From Streptomyces eurocidicus (GTDB lineage Bacteria > Actinomycetota > Actinomycetes > Streptomycetales > Streptomycetaceae), in assembly GCF_002891295.1 (NCBI RefSeq), contig NZ_LGUI01000013.1, positions 62,001-126,000 of the forward strand: a stretch of DNA of 64,000 nucleotides, given 5' to 3'. The notes beneath the pieces were generated by a model. That model had not been told where the DNA came from and ran no database searches. It saw nothing but the letters and a program-made list of their open reading frames with translations. Position numbers and translations under genes: made by a program. Shown here piece by piece: positions 52,091 to 61,003 of the stretch. Position 1 is the first letter of the stretch. Each line of letters begins with the position of its first letter.

Positions 52091-53179
52091 TCAGCCCGCC
52101 ATCGCCTCCTCCCGAGGCAGCCGGGGATCCGCGACCCGCACCGTGGGGACCACTTGGTGCGAAGGATCCCGCACCTCACCCACCAGCATCTCCAGCACGT
52201 CCTCCAGGGCGACCAGGCCCAGCACCCGCCCGGTCCCGTCCGCGACGGCCGCCAGGTGCGCGGCGGCCCTCCGCATCACGGTGAGGGCGTCGTCCAGGGG
52301 CAGTTCGGCCCGGAGGGTCTCGACGCGGCGCCAGATGTGCTGCGGGACGGCGCGCTCGCGATCCTCCAGGTCCAGGACGTCCTTCACATGGAGGTAGCCC
52401 ATGATGACGCCGCCGGGGCCGGCCACCGGGAAGCGGGAGTAGCCGGTCCGCACCGTCAGCTCCTCGACCTGCCGGGGGGTGACGGACGGGTCGACGGTGA
52501 CCAGGGTGGCGGGGTCCAGCAGGACGTCGGTGACCGGGCGGCTGCCCAGCTCCAGGGCGTCCTCCAGGCGCTCCTGCTCGGCCCGCTCCAGCAGCCCGGC
52601 CTGGCGGGAGTCCGCCACCAGGCGGTTGAGCTGCTCGCTGGTGAAGACCGCCGCCACCTCGTCCTTGGGCTCGACGCGGAACAGCCGGAGCACCCCGTGC
52701 GCGCAGGCGCCGAGCAGCGCCGTGACCGGCCGGCAGAGCCGGGCGAAGGCGACGAGCCCCGGGCCCAGCCAGAGCGCCGCCCGGTCGGGCGCCGACATCG
52801 CCAGGTTCTTCGGCACCATCTCACCGATGACCAGGTGCAGGAAGACCACGAGCGCCAGGGCGATCACATAGCCGAGGGGGTGGATCAGCCCCGCCGGCAG
52901 CCCCACCGCGTGGAAGGCGGGCTCCAGCAGCCGGGCCACGGTCGGCTCGGCGACCGCGCCCAGGGTCAGGGAGCAGACGGTGATGCCGAACTGGGCGGCC
53001 GCCATCATCTGCGGCAGGTTCTCCAGCCCGGTCAGGACGGTGCGGGCACGGCCCGAGCCTTCCGCGGCCCGGGGCTCGATCTGGCTCCGCCGCACGGAGA
53101 CGAGCGCGAACTCGGCGCCGACGAAGAAGCCGTTGGCGAGCACCAGCACGAGGGCGAAGAGGAGTTGCAGGAAGCTCAT
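52091..53179 (-). CDS. CNNM/CorC-type membrane protein with CBS domains (second gene)
   Basis: A 362-aa relative of magnesium/cobalt efflux (CorC/CNNM) proteins. N-terminal CNNM domain: LLFALVLVLANGFFVGAEFA, helices up to about 150 (PLGYVIALALVVFLHLVIGE, then MVPKNLAMSAP). CBS pair at about 200-330 (VTDVLLDPATLVTVDPSV, GYSRFPVAGPGGVIMGYL, VLGLVALEDVLEMLVGEV). The CorC_HlyC C-terminal domain seen in the upstream paralogue is missing; the protein ends soon after the CBS domains. ATG at 53179 overlaps the upstream gene in ATGA. Long fused frames upstream are not credible. Transport role inferred from family. Confidence 0.88.
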   Translation of the reverse strand: MSFLQLLFALVLVLANGFFVGAEFALVSVRRSQIEPRAAEGSGRARTVLTGLENLPQMMAAAQFGITVCSLTLGAVAEPTVARLLEPAFHAVGLPAGLIHPLGYVIALALVVFLHLVIGEMVPKNLAMSAPDRAALWLGPGLVAFARLCRPVTALLGACAHGVLRLFRVEPKDEVAAVFTSEQLNRLVADSRQAGLLERAEQERLEDALELGSRPVTDVLLDPATLVTVDPSVTPRQVEELTVRTGYSRFPVAGPGGVIMGYLHVKDVLDLEDRERAVPQHIWRRVETLRAELPLDDALTVMRRAAAHLAAVADGTGRVLGLVALEDVLEMLVGEVRDPSHQVVPTVRVADPRLPREEAMAG

Positions 53180-54531
53180 CGCGTCTCCCCCCCGACCGCG
53201 CCGGCGGCGGCGAGGGGAGCCGTACGGGCGAACCGCACCCGCTCGGCGCGGTGGTGACCCACCCGGCGCACCGAGAGCCGCCAGCCGGGCAGTTCGGCGG
53301 TGTCGCCGGGCACGGGGATGCGGCCGAGGAGGTCGGCGACGAGCCCGGCCACGGTCTCGTACGGGCCGTCGGGCGCGTCCAGCCCCACGCGGCGCAGGAC
53401 GTCCACCCGGCAGCCGCCGTCGGCGTCCCACACGGAGCGGCCGTCCTCGCAGGCCACGGGGGCCAGTTCGGGCCGGCCGGCCTCCAGGGCGTCGTGCTCG
53501 TCGCGGACCTCGCCGACGAGCTCCTCGACGATGTCCTCCAGGGTCACCACCCCGGCCGTGCCGCCGTACTCGTCGACGACGACGGCTATCGGCTGCTCGT
53601 TGCGCAGCTGCTCCAGCAGCGGCTGCACGGGCAGCGTCCCGGGGACGAGCATCGGGGCGACGGCGATCCGGCCGACGGGTGTGCGCAGCCGGTCGGGGCC
53701 GGGGACGGCGAGGGCCGCCTTGAGGTGGACCACGCCGACGACCTCGTCCAGGCGCTCGTGGTACACCGGGAAACGGGAGAGGCCGGTGGCCCGGGTGAGG
53801 TTGAGGACGTCCTCGGCGGTCGCGGACGACTGGAGGGCGCTGACCTTCACCCGGGGGGTCATCACATGCTGGGCGGTCAGTTCGCCGAGCGAGAGGGTCC
53901 GTACGAACAGGTCGGCGGTGTCCTGCTCCAGGGCGCCGGCCCGGGCCGAGTGCCGGGCGAGGGAGACGAGTTCGCCGGGGGTGCGGGCGGAGGCCAGCTC
54001 CTCGGCGGGCTCGACGCCCATGGCCCGCACCAGCCGGTTGGCCACCGCGTTCAGCGCGGTGATCACGGGGCGGAAGAGGTGGGCGAAGGCGTGCTGGGGA
54101 CCGGCGACGAAGCGCGCGACCTGGAGGGGCCGGGAGACCGCCCAGTTCTTGGGCACCAGCTCGCCGACGACCATCTGGACGGCGGAGGCGACCAGCATGC
54201 CGGTGACCACGGCGGCGCCGGGCGCGACGCCCCCGGGGACGCCGGCCCCGGCCAGCGGGCCGGTGAGCAGGTGGCCCAGGGCGGGCTCGGCGAGCATGCC
54301 GACCACCAAGGAGGTGAGGGTGATGCCCAGTTGGGTGCCCGAGAGCTGGAAGGAGAGCTCGCGCAGGGAGGCGACGACGGTGCGGGCGCGGCGGTCGCCG
54401 TCGGCCGCGGCCCGTTCGGCCTCCGGCTTCTCGACGGTCACCAGGCCGAACTCGGCGGCGACGAAGAAGCCGTTCGCCAGGATGAGGAGCAGGGCTGCCG
54501 CGAGGAGCAGCAGGGACACGGTGACACTCAT
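53176..54531 (-). CDS. CNNM/CorC-type membrane protein (first gene)
   Basis: A 451-aa CNNM-CBS-CorC_HlyC protein. Helix-rich CNNM domain (LLLLAAALLLILANGFFVAA, then QLGITLTSLVVGMLAEPA and VQMVVGELVPKNWAVSRP), CBS pair (AQHVMTPRVKVSALQSSATA, GLSRFPVYHERLDEVVGVVH, VVDEYGGTAGVVTLEDIVEE) and a C-terminal FAD-like CorC domain (VWDADGGCRVDVLRRVGLDA). The VVDEYGGTAGVVTLEDI motif is the family hallmark. Paralogous to the next gene, with which it overlaps in ATGA. Together they probably form a heteromeric transporter or regulator for Mg or Co. ATG at 54531. Confidence 0.92.
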   Translation of the reverse strand: MSVTVSLLLLAAALLLILANGFFVAAEFGLVTVEKPEAERAAADGDRRARTVVASLRELSFQLSGTQLGITLTSLVVGMLAEPALGHLLTGPLAGAGVPGGVAPGAAVVTGMLVASAVQMVVGELVPKNWAVSRPLQVARFVAGPQHAFAHLFRPVITALNAVANRLVRAMGVEPAEELASARTPGELVSLARHSARAGALEQDTADLFVRTLSLGELTAQHVMTPRVKVSALQSSATAEDVLNLTRATGLSRFPVYHERLDEVVGVVHLKAALAVPGPDRLRTPVGRIAVAPMLVPGTLPVQPLLEQLRNEQPIAVVVDEYGGTAGVVTLEDIVEELVGEVRDEHDALEAGRPELAPVACEDGRSVWDADGGCRVDVLRRVGLDAPDGPYETVAGLVADLLGRIPVPGDTAELPGWRLSVRRVGHHRAERVRFARTAPLAAAGAVGGETR

Positions 54532-54729
54532 GCCGCCGCCTCGTCACGGTGGGCGGCGGCGCGGGTACTGCAGGACGATCCGTCCATTGCCGGAGGGAGT
54601 CACTCCTCGGTTCGCAGGTGCCCCGCGCGGCCGTGGTGCACGGGGCCGCTGCGGTGCGGGGCGGGGCACGGCGTGTGCCCGTGGCACCAGAGTAATCAAG
54701 GAGATGCCGCGCGGGGGGTGACGGGCGCC

Positions 54730-55194
54730 TCAGGTCGTGGAGGTGCCCGTGCCGTGTGCCTCGGCCAGCGCGCGCAGCGCACGGGCGTCGGCGATGGCCT
54801 GCTCCTTGGCGACGCCCGGCTGGATGCCCATGGCCGGCAGGCTGGTGCCGTCCGAGAGGTCGAGGTGGACCCAGGCGTCACCGGCGCGCAGGTTGACCCG
54901 GACGACCTGGGCCCAGGCGAGCCGCCGGGTCGTCGCCAGGTTCACGACGGTGACGCCCTCCTCGGAGGCGACGACCTTGGGGCGGCTGAGCACCGCGAGC
55001 CCCGCGAAGAACAGCAGCCCGGTGCCGATGAAGGTGGCCCGGTCCCCGCCGGTCAGGGTGGAGAGGGTCAGGGACACCACCGTGAGCACGGCGAGGAGCG
55101 CGGCGCCGAGGGACAGCAGCACGATCCGGGTGCGGGTGGGCCGGAAGGTGACGGGCAGCTCGGGCAGGCCGGCCGGGGGCTGGGGCGTGGACAC
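54730..55194 (-). CDS. PH-domain membrane protein
   Basis: A 154-aa protein with two N-terminal helices (IVLLSLGAALLAVLTVVSLT and FIGTGLLFFAGLAVLSR) and a bacterial PH domain (KVVASEEGVTVVNLATTRRL, WVHLDLSDGTSLPAMGIQP). This is a common gene at the end of the hisG cluster in Streptomyces. GTG at 55194 follows GAAGGAACG, 21 bp from hisG stop, so it is the last gene of the rib-his operon. Function unknown. Confidence 0.85.
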   Translation of the reverse strand: MSTPQPPAGLPELPVTFRPTRTRIVLLSLGAALLAVLTVVSLTLSTLTGGDRATFIGTGLLFFAGLAVLSRPKVVASEEGVTVVNLATTRRLAWAQVVRVNLRAGDAWVHLDLSDGTSLPAMGIQPGVAKEQAIADARALRALAEAHGTGTSTT

Positions 55195-55215
55195 GTCGTA
55201 CGTTCCTTCGGGCCG

Positions 55216-56064
55216 TCAGAGGCGGCAGGCGTGGATGCCGGTGGTGAGGATGGCCCGCGCGCCCAGCTCGTAGAGCTCGTCCATGATGCGCTGGGCGTCC
55301 TGGGCGGGGACCATCGAGCGGACGGCGACCCAGCCCTCGTGGTGCAGCGGGGAGACGGTGGGCGACTCCAGGCCGGGGGTGAGGGAGACGGCGCGCTCGA
55401 CGTGCTCGACGCGGATGTCGTAGTCCATCATCACGTAGCGCCGGGCGACCAGGACGCCCTGCATCCGGCGGAGGAACTGCTGGACCTTGGGGTCGTCGAC
55501 GGGGGCGCCGGCGCGGCGGATGACGACCGCCTCGGACTCCAGGATCGGCTCGCCGATGATCTCCAGACCGGCGTTGCGCAGGGTGGTGCCGGTCTCGACG
55601 ACATCCGCGATGATCTCGGCGACGCCGAGCTGGATGGCCGTCTCGACGGCGCCGTCGAGGTGGACGACGGAGGCGTCGACGCCGTGGTCGGCGAGGTGCT
55701 TGGTGACCAGGCCGGAGAACGAGGTCGCGATGGTCATGCCGCCGAAGTCGCCGACGCCCTTCGCGGTGCCCGGCCGGGTGGCGTAGCGGAACGTCGACCC
55801 GGCGAAGCCGAGCTGCATGATCTCCTCGGCCCGGGAGCCGGAGTCCAGCAGCAGGTCGCGGCCGGTGATGCCGATGTCGAGCTTGCCGGAGCCGACATAG
55901 ACCGCGATGTCGCGCGGGCGCAGGAAGAAGAACTCGACGTCGTTGGCCGAGTCGACGAGGACCAGTTCCCTGCGGTCCTTGCGCTGGCGGTAGCCGGCCT
56001 CATGGAGCATCGCCGACGCAGGCTCGGAGAGAGAACCCTTGTTGGGAACGGCGATGCGCAGCAT
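55216..56064 (-). CDS. hisG: ATP phosphoribosyltransferase (long form)
   Basis: First enzyme of histidine biosynthesis: ATP plus PRPP to phosphoribosyl-ATP. The 282-aa product is the long HisG type with a C-terminal ACT-like regulatory domain that binds histidine. Motifs: MLRIAVPNKGSLSEPASAML at the N-terminus, RPRDIAVYVGSGKLDIGITG, ETAIQLGVAEIIADVVETGT (PRPP loop) and, C-terminal, SPTVSPLHHEGWVAVRSMVP. ATG at 56064 follows AAAGGAAGAAGC. Downstream of hisE with a 100-bp gap and upstream of the PH gene. Feedback inhibition expected. Confidence 0.96.
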   Translation of the reverse strand: MLRIAVPNKGSLSEPASAMLHEAGYRQRKDRRELVLVDSANDVEFFFLRPRDIAVYVGSGKLDIGITGRDLLLDSGSRAEEIMQLGFAGSTFRYATRPGTAKGVGDFGGMTIATSFSGLVTKHLADHGVDASVVHLDGAVETAIQLGVAEIIADVVETGTTLRNAGLEIIGEPILESEAVVIRRAGAPVDDPKVQQFLRRMQGVLVARRYVMMDYDIRVEHVERAVSLTPGLESPTVSPLHHEGWVAVRSMVPAQDAQRIMDELYELGARAILTTGIHACRL

Positions 56065-56164
56065 GAGTTTTGCTTCTTCCTTTATCGGTGATGCGTGTCG
56101 TCTGTGATGCGGGTGCTTCTGTGGGGTCCGCAGGGCATTCGCGGGGTGCGAATCGCCCTGCGGG

Positions 56165-56437
56165 CTACAGATGAGCGTATACGTCGTCGAGGGAGATCCC
56201 CCGGGCGACCATCATCAGCTGAACGTGGTAGAGGAGCTGGGAGATCTCCTCGGCGGTGGCGTCGGCGCCCTCGTACTCGGCGGCCATCCACACCTCGGCG
56301 GCCTCCTCGACCACCTTCTTGCCGATGGCGTGCACCCCCTTGCCCACCAGTTCGGCGGTGCGGGAGGTGGCGGGGTCGCCGGAGGCGGCCTTCTGCTGGA
56401 GCTCGGTGAACAGCTCCTCGAACGTCTTCTTGGACAT
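56165..56437 (-). CDS. hisE: Phosphoribosyl-ATP pyrophosphatase
   Basis: Second step of histidine synthesis: removes pyrophosphate from phosphoribosyl-ATP. The 90-aa product is a MazG-like all-helical protein: FEELFTELQQKAASGDPATS, then KGVHAIGKKVVEEAAEVWMA with the metal Glu residues EEAAE, and AEEISQLLYHVQLMMVARG. ATG at 56437 follows GTAGGACCACC. Separate hisE upstream of hisG, a normal actinobacterial arrangement, joined to the riboflavin operon. Confidence 0.96.
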   Translation of the reverse strand: MSKKTFEELFTELQQKAASGDPATSRTAELVGKGVHAIGKKVVEEAAEVWMAAEYEGADATAEEISQLLYHVQLMMVARGISLDDVYAHL

Positions 56438-56470
56438 GGTGGTCCTACCCTACGGGGTCCGGTCCGCCGG

Positions 56471-56956
56471 TCAGTGCCAGGGCTCCGACACGGAGCGCAG
56501 GATGACGGCCGTGGCGACGGCGGCGGTGACGGCCTCGTGGCCCTTGTCCTCGGCCGAGCCCTCCAGCCCGGCGCGGTCCAGGGCCTGCTCCTCGGTGTCG
56601 CACGTGAGGACGCCGAAGCCGACGGGGACGCCGGTGTCGGCGGAGACCTGGGTGAGGCCCTGGGTCACGCCATGGCACACGTACTCGAAGTGCGGGGTGC
56701 CGCCGCGGATGACGACGCCGAGGGCGACGATCGCGTCGTACCCCCGGCCGGCCAGGACCTTGGCCACGACCGGCAGCTCCCAGCTGCCGGGGACGCGGAG
56801 CAGGGTCGGCTCGTCGATGCCGAGGTCGTGCAGGGCCCGCAGGGCGCCGTCGACGAGGCCGTCCATCACCTTCTCGTGCCACTGCGCCGCGATCACGGCC
56901 ACGCGCAGGTCCTGACAGTTCCGCACACTCAGCTCGGGGGCGCCCTTGCCGCTCAC
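56471..56956 (-). CDS. ribH: 6,7-dimethyl-8-ribityllumazine synthase
   Basis: Penultimate step of riboflavin synthesis: condenses 5-amino-6-ribitylaminouracil with 3,4-dihydroxybutanone phosphate. The 161-aa product shows RVAVIAAQWHEKVMDGLVDG, PGSWELPVVAKVLAGRGYDA, GVVIRGGTPHFEYVCHGVTQ with the catalytic His, and FGVLTCDTEEQALDRAG. Forms icosahedral 60-mers in most bacteria. GTG at 56956 follows GAGGAGAAAC, 64 bp after ribBA. Part of the rib operon. Confidence 0.97.
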   Translation of the reverse strand: MSGKGAPELSVRNCQDLRVAVIAAQWHEKVMDGLVDGALRALHDLGIDEPTLLRVPGSWELPVVAKVLAGRGYDAIVALGVVIRGGTPHFEYVCHGVTQGLTQVSADTGVPVGFGVLTCDTEEQALDRAGLEGSAEDKGHEAVTAAVATAVILRSVSEPWH

Positions 56957-57020
56957 GTTTCTCCTCGGGTGGTTCGTCCGGGTTCCGGGGTCCGACCCCG
57001 GAGGGGGGTTCTGGGGTGGA

Positions 57021-58301
57021 TCACTGGTTGGCGCAGGGGGACACCGGGTCGGTGTCGAGCCAGGGCAGGTCGTGACCCATCCGGTCGCGCTTGGTGCGCA
57101 GATAGCGGAGGTTGTGCTCGCCCGCCTGTACAGGCATCGGCTCCCGGCCGGTGACCTTGAGCCCGTGCCGGGTGAGGGCGGCGGTCTTGTCGGGGTTGTT
57201 GGTCATCAGCCGCAGCGAACGGACGCCGAGGTCGGCGAGGATCCGGGCGCCCGCGGCGTAGTCGCGGCCGTCCGCCGGGAGGCCGAGTTCGAGGTTGGCG
57301 TCGAGCGTGTCGCGGCCCTCCTCCTGGAGTTCGTAGGCGCGCAGCTTGGGCAGCAGGCCGATGCCGCGGCCCTCGTGGCCCCGGAGGTAGAGGACGACGC
57401 CGCGGCCCTCGGCGGCGATCCGCTCCAGGGAGGCGTGCAGCTGCGGGCCGCAGTCGCAGCGCTGGGAGGCGAAGACGTCGCCGGTCAGGCACTCGGAGTG
57501 GACGCGCACCAGGACGTCCTCGCCGTCGCCGAGGTCGCCGGCGACCAGGGCGATGTGCTCCACGCCGTCCACCGTCGAACGGTAGCCGTGGGCGCGGAAG
57601 TCGCCGAAGGCGGTGGGCAGCCGGGTGACGGCCTCCCGGCGGACGGTGGGCTCGGCCGAGCGGCGGTAGGCGATCAGGTCCTCGATGGAGATGATCGACA
57701 GGCCGTGCTTCCGGGCGAAGGGGATCAGCTCGGGCAGCCGCAGCATCGTGCCGTCCTCGCCCGCGATCTCCACGATCGCGGCGGCGGGCCGCAGCCCGGC
57801 GAGCCGGGCGAGGTCCACCCCGGCCTCGGTGTGGCCGTCGCGGACGAGCACCCCGCCGGGCTTGGCGCGCAGCGGGAAGACATGGCCGGGGCGGACGAAG
57901 TCGCCGGGGGCCGTGGTGGGATCGGCGAGCAGCCGGATGGTGGTGGCGCGGTCGGCGGCGGAGATGCCCGTCCCGGTGCCGTGGGCGCGGGTGGCGTCGA
58001 CCGAGACGGTGAAGGCGGTGCGCATCGACTCGGTGTTGTGCTCGACCATCTGCGGCAGGTCGAGCCGGGTGATGTCCGGCTCCTCCAGCGGCACGCAGAT
58101 CAGGCCGCGGCACTCGCTCATCATGAAGGCCACGATCTCGGTGGTGACCTTCTCGGCGGCGACGACGAGGTCGCCCTCGTTCTCCCGGTCCTCGTCGTCC
58201 ACGACGACGACGGGCCGGCCGGCCGCGATGTCGGCGATGGCGCGCTCGACCGGGTCGAGGGTGAAGTCCTCGGCCGTGAACCAGCTCTCCAAGGCGGTCA
58301 T
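57021..58301 (-). CDS. ribBA: Bifunctional DHBP synthase / GTP cyclohydrolase II
   Basis: N-terminal RibB makes 3,4-dihydroxy-2-butanone 4-phosphate from ribulose-5-phosphate; C-terminal RibA opens GTP. The 426-aa product has VVVDDEDRENEGDLVVAAEK and RPGHVFPLRAKPGGVLVRDG HTEA (in parts) for RibB, and LVRVHSECLTGDVFASQRCD (zinc cysteines), RGHEGRGIGLLPKL and LMTNNPDKTAAL for RibA. ATG at 58301 follows GAAGGAGAATCTGCG; longer frames upstream overlap ribM and are rejected. Length is normal. Confidence 0.97.
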   Translation of the reverse strand: MTALESWFTAEDFTLDPVERAIADIAAGRPVVVVDDEDRENEGDLVVAAEKVTTEIVAFMMSECRGLICVPLEEPDITRLDLPQMVEHNTESMRTAFTVSVDATRAHGTGTGISAADRATTIRLLADPTTAPGDFVRPGHVFPLRAKPGGVLVRDGHTEAGVDLARLAGLRPAAAIVEIAGEDGTMLRLPELIPFARKHGLSIISIEDLIAYRRSAEPTVRREAVTRLPTAFGDFRAHGYRSTVDGVEHIALVAGDLGDGEDVLVRVHSECLTGDVFASQRCDCGPQLHASLERIAAEGRGVVLYLRGHEGRGIGLLPKLRAYELQEEGRDTLDANLELGLPADGRDYAAGARILADLGVRSLRLMTNNPDKTAALTRHGLKVTGREPMPVQAGEHNLRYLRTKRDRMGHDLPWLDTDPVSPCANQ

Positions 58302-58354
58302 CGCAGATTCTCCTTCTGTGCTTTCTCCGGCGGCGCGGAACGTCGGCAGGCTGT

Positions 58355-59080
58355 TCACGGCTGGACGACTCGCGGCTGTTCGATCTGGCGGGCAACGGTC
58401 ACATCGGTTTGACGCACTACGGTCACGAGTACCGCCTCCCCGCCGGAGGCGGACGCGGCGCCCGAACGGGAGCGCAGCCACCAGTCGCGCAGGCCCCACA
58501 GGACGAGGGCGAGATAGATGACGTAGACAAGGCCGGAGAAGGCCAGTCCGCTGGTGAAGGCGAGGGGGACGCCGACGATGTCCACCAGCAGCCAGGCGAA
58601 CCAGAACTCGACGAAACCGCGGGCCTGGGCGACCATCGCGGCGAGGGTGCCGACGAAGATGTAGGCGTCCGGCCAGGGGTTCCAGGACAGCTCCGGCACG
58701 GCCGTGAACAGGGCGCCGACGGCGAGGGTGCCGACGGCGGTGCCCCCGAGCAGGGTGAGGCGCTCGCGCCAGGTGGCGAAGCGGACGGCGATGGAGCCGT
58801 CCTGCGCCTCGCGCCGGCCGCGGTGCCACTGCCGCCAGCCCCACACCGCAACGCCGATGACCAGGAGCTGCTTGCCGATGCCGCCGCTGAGGTGCGCGGA
58901 GGCGTAGGCGGCGACGAGGATCACGCCGGAGAGGAACTGCGCGGGCCAGGTCCATATGGAGCGCCGCCAGCCGAGGGCCAGGGCGACCAGACCGACGCTG
59001 TTGCCGATCATGTCGGACCAGATGACGTGCTGCCCGAAGGCGGCGAACGCCTCGCTGTTGAGCCAGGTCGGGGCGCTCAT
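58355..59080 (-). CDS. ribM: PnuC/RibM-type riboflavin or nicotinamide riboside transporter
   Basis: A 241-aa polytopic protein of the PnuC superfamily. Helices: SVGLVALALGWRRSIWTWPA, FLSGVILVAAYASAHLSGG, QLLVIGVAVWGWRQWHRG, then two to three more, ending in VYVIYLALVLWGLRDWW. In actinobacterial rib operons this position is held by RibM, which facilitates riboflavin uptake, so riboflavin is the likely substrate, with nicotinamide riboside as the alternative. The ATG at 59080 overlaps ribE stop in ATGA. The C-terminal 30 residues are hydrophilic. Context decides the call. Confidence 0.88.
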   Translation of the reverse strand: MSAPTWLNSEAFAAFGQHVIWSDMIGNSVGLVALALGWRRSIWTWPAQFLSGVILVAAYASAHLSGGIGKQLLVIGVAVWGWRQWHRGRREAQDGSIAVRFATWRERLTLLGGTAVGTLAVGALFTAVPELSWNPWPDAYIFVGTLAAMVAQARGFVEFWFAWLLVDIVGVPLAFTSGLAFSGLVYVIYLALVLWGLRDWWLRSRSGAASASGGEAVLVTVVRQTDVTVARQIEQPRVVQP

Positions 59081-59697
59081 GCGACCGGCTCCCCGGTGCC
59101 CCGGACGACGCCGTCGGCGAGCAGCCGCTCGACGTACTTGGCGAGGACGTCGACCTCGAGGTTGACCGGGTCGCCGACCCGCTTCACCCCGAGGGTGGTC
59201 AGCTGGAGCGTGGTGGGGATGAGGCTGACGGTGAAGAAGTCCTGGCCGGCCTCGACGACCGTGAGGCTGATGCCGTCGACCGTGATGGAGCCCTTGTCCA
59301 CGACGTAGCGGCGCAGGGCGGCGGGAAGGGCGATCTTCACGATCTCCCAGTGCTCGCCGGGCACCCGCTCCAGGATGGTGCCGGTGCCGTCCACATGGCC
59401 CTGGACGAGGTGGCCGCCGAGGCGGCCGCCGAGCGCCATGGGGCGTTCGAGGTTGACGCGGGAGCCGGGGACGAGGGCCCCGAGGCTGGAGCGCTTGAGG
59501 GACTCGGCCATCACGTCCGCCGTGAACTCCCCGTCCGCGGTCTCGACGACCGTCAGGCAGACGCCGTTGACGGCGATGGAGTCGCCGTGCTTGGCGCCCT
59601 CGGTGACGAGCGGGCCGCGGAGCCGGAACAGCGAGGAGTCGCCACGGTTGTCGACGGCGACGACCTCGCCCAATTCTTCGACGATTCCGGTGAACAC
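59077..59697 (-). CDS. ribE: Riboflavin synthase
   Basis: Dismutates 6,7-dimethyl-8-ribityllumazine to riboflavin. The 206-aa product has two tandem lumazine-binding domains: MFTGIVEELGEVVAVDNRGD, GDSIAVNGVCLTVVETADGE, then LERPMALGGRLGGHLVQGHV, KGSITVDGISLTVVEAGQDF. GTG at 59697 follows GAGGAGAAC and lies two bases from the ribD stop; the 3-prime end overlaps ribM. Homotrimer in known relatives. Confidence 0.97.
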   Translation of the reverse strand: MFTGIVEELGEVVAVDNRGDSSLFRLRGPLVTEGAKHGDSIAVNGVCLTVVETADGEFTADVMAESLKRSSLGALVPGSRVNLERPMALGGRLGGHLVQGHVDGTGTILERVPGEHWEIVKIALPAALRRYVVDKGSITVDGISLTVVEAGQDFFTVSLIPTTLQLTTLGVKRVGDPVNLEVDVLAKYVERLLADGVVRGTGEPVA

Positions 59698-59699
59698 GT

Positions 59700-60830
59700 T
59701 CAGTTCTCCTCAGGAGCGGTGGTGGAAGTGGTGGGGACCGCGGTGATCCGCAGGTCGGGGCCGAGCCGGGTGACGTCGGTGACGTCCAGGCGCGGGGCAC
59801 GGGCGAGGGTGGCGACGCCGGCGTCACCGAGGGCGGTGGGGCCCGCGCCGAGCAGGGCGGGGGCGAGATAGCCGACGACGCGGTCGACGGCGCCGGCGGC
59901 GACGAACGCGCCGGCGAGGGTGGGGCCGCCCTCCAGCAGGACGGAGCGGACCCCGCGCCGGTGGAGCTCGGTGAGCAGGGCGGTGAGGTCGAGGCCGGTG
60001 CCGTCCTGGGGCAGCCGGACGACGTCGGCGCCGGTCAGATGGCCGGTGTCGGCGTGCTCGCCGACGGCGATCAGGGTGGGCGCCGCGTCGTCGAGCACCC
60101 GGGCGCCGGGCCGGATCGAGGCGTGGGTGTCGACGACGACGCGCAGCGGCTGGGTGACGGTCCCCTCTTCGAGGAGGGGGCCGCGCACGGCCAGGTGCGG
60201 GTCGTCGGCGCGCAGGGTGCCGGAGCCTACGACGACGGCGTCGGCCTCGGCGCGCAGCCGGTGGACGTCGGCGCGGGACTCGGCGGAGCTGATCCAGCGG
60301 CTGGTGCCGTCGGCGGCGGCGCTGCGGCCGTCGAGGGTGGCGGCGTACTTCCACAGCACGAAGGGGCGGCCGAGGGCGGCCGAGGTGAGCCAGGCGGCGT
60401 TGCCGGCCGCGGCCTCGGCGGCCAGCAGCCCGCCCTCGACGGCCACCCCGGCCGCGGCCAGGGTGGCCGCGCCTCCGGTGGCGTCGGGGGTGGGGTCGGC
60501 GACGGCGTAGACGACCCGGCCGATACCGGCGGCGATGAGGGCCTGGGCACAGGGGCCCGTGCGGCCGGTGTGGTTGCAGGGTTCGAGGGTGACGACGGCG
60601 GTGCCACCGCGGACGTCGTGTCCGGCGTCGGCCGCGTCGCGCAGGGCGTTCACCTCGGCGTGCGGGGTGCCGGCGCGGTGGTGCCAGCCCTCGCCCGCCG
60701 GGCGGCCCTGCGCGTCGAGCAGGACGCAGCCCACGACGGGGTTGGGGCTGGTGGAGCCGAGGGCACGAGCGGCGAGCGCGATCGCGCGCCGCATCGCTTC
60801 TGCTTCGGGGGTGCCCTCTCGGGTGGCCAC
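59700..60830 (-). CDS. ribD: Bifunctional pyrimidine deaminase/reductase RibD
   Basis: Second and third steps after GTP ring opening: deaminates and then reduces the pyrimidine intermediate with NADPH. The 376-aa product has RAIALAARALGSTSPNPVVG, the zinc motifs HAEVNALRDA and TLEPCNHTGRTGPCAQALI (deaminase, about 1-145), then PFVLWKYAATLDGRSAAADG and VLLEGGPTLAGAFVAAGAVD (reductase). GTG at 60830 is preceded by GGCAGGAGGACCCG, a perfect RBS; an upstream ATG at 60848 is weaker. First gene of the operon, behind the FMN riboswitch. Confidence 0.95.
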   Translation of the reverse strand: MATREGTPEAEAMRRAIALAARALGSTSPNPVVGCVLLDAQGRPAGEGWHHRAGTPHAEVNALRDAADAGHDVRGGTAVVTLEPCNHTGRTGPCAQALIAAGIGRVVYAVADPTPDATGGAATLAAAGVAVEGGLLAAEAAAGNAAWLTSAALGRPFVLWKYAATLDGRSAAADGTSRWISSAESRADVHRLRAEADAVVVGSGTLRADDPHLAVRGPLLEEGTVTQPLRVVVDTHASIRPGARVLDDAAPTLIAVGEHADTGHLTGADVVRLPQDGTGLDLTALLTELHRRGVRSVLLEGGPTLAGAFVAAGAVDRVVGYLAPALLGAGPTALGDAGVATLARAPRLDVTDVTRLGPDLRITAVPTTSTTAPEEN

Positions 60831-60923
60831 CGGGTCCTCCTGCCTCATCGGGCACGGACTCCGGGGCTGTCGTACGGGACGACGAAGGGACGGGTACGCG
60901 GACGACCGGGACACCGGTGGCCG

Positions 60924-60969
60924 GAAAATGCGGCCGAGGAGGGAGCGCACCCCTTGACGGGGCGGCCGC
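60924..60969 (-). terminator. Candidate expression platform of the FMN riboswitch
   Basis: On the minus strand GCGGCCG CCCC gtcaa GGGG, 13 unpaired bases, CGGCCGC, then ATTTTC. The stem (60930-60936 with 60963-60969, inner 950-953 with 959-962) followed by a T-run lies 35 nt after the aptamer and before ribD; it could terminate transcription when FMN is bound. Confidence 0.5.
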
Positions 60970-61003
60970 CACCTGTGGAACGGTGTGCCGTCGCTTACCC
61001 GCC

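Noticed and set aside
52091..54547. An 818-codon frame covering both CNNM genes
   Set aside because: The first 450 codons are the upstream gene read out of frame; an ATGA overlap explains the structure.
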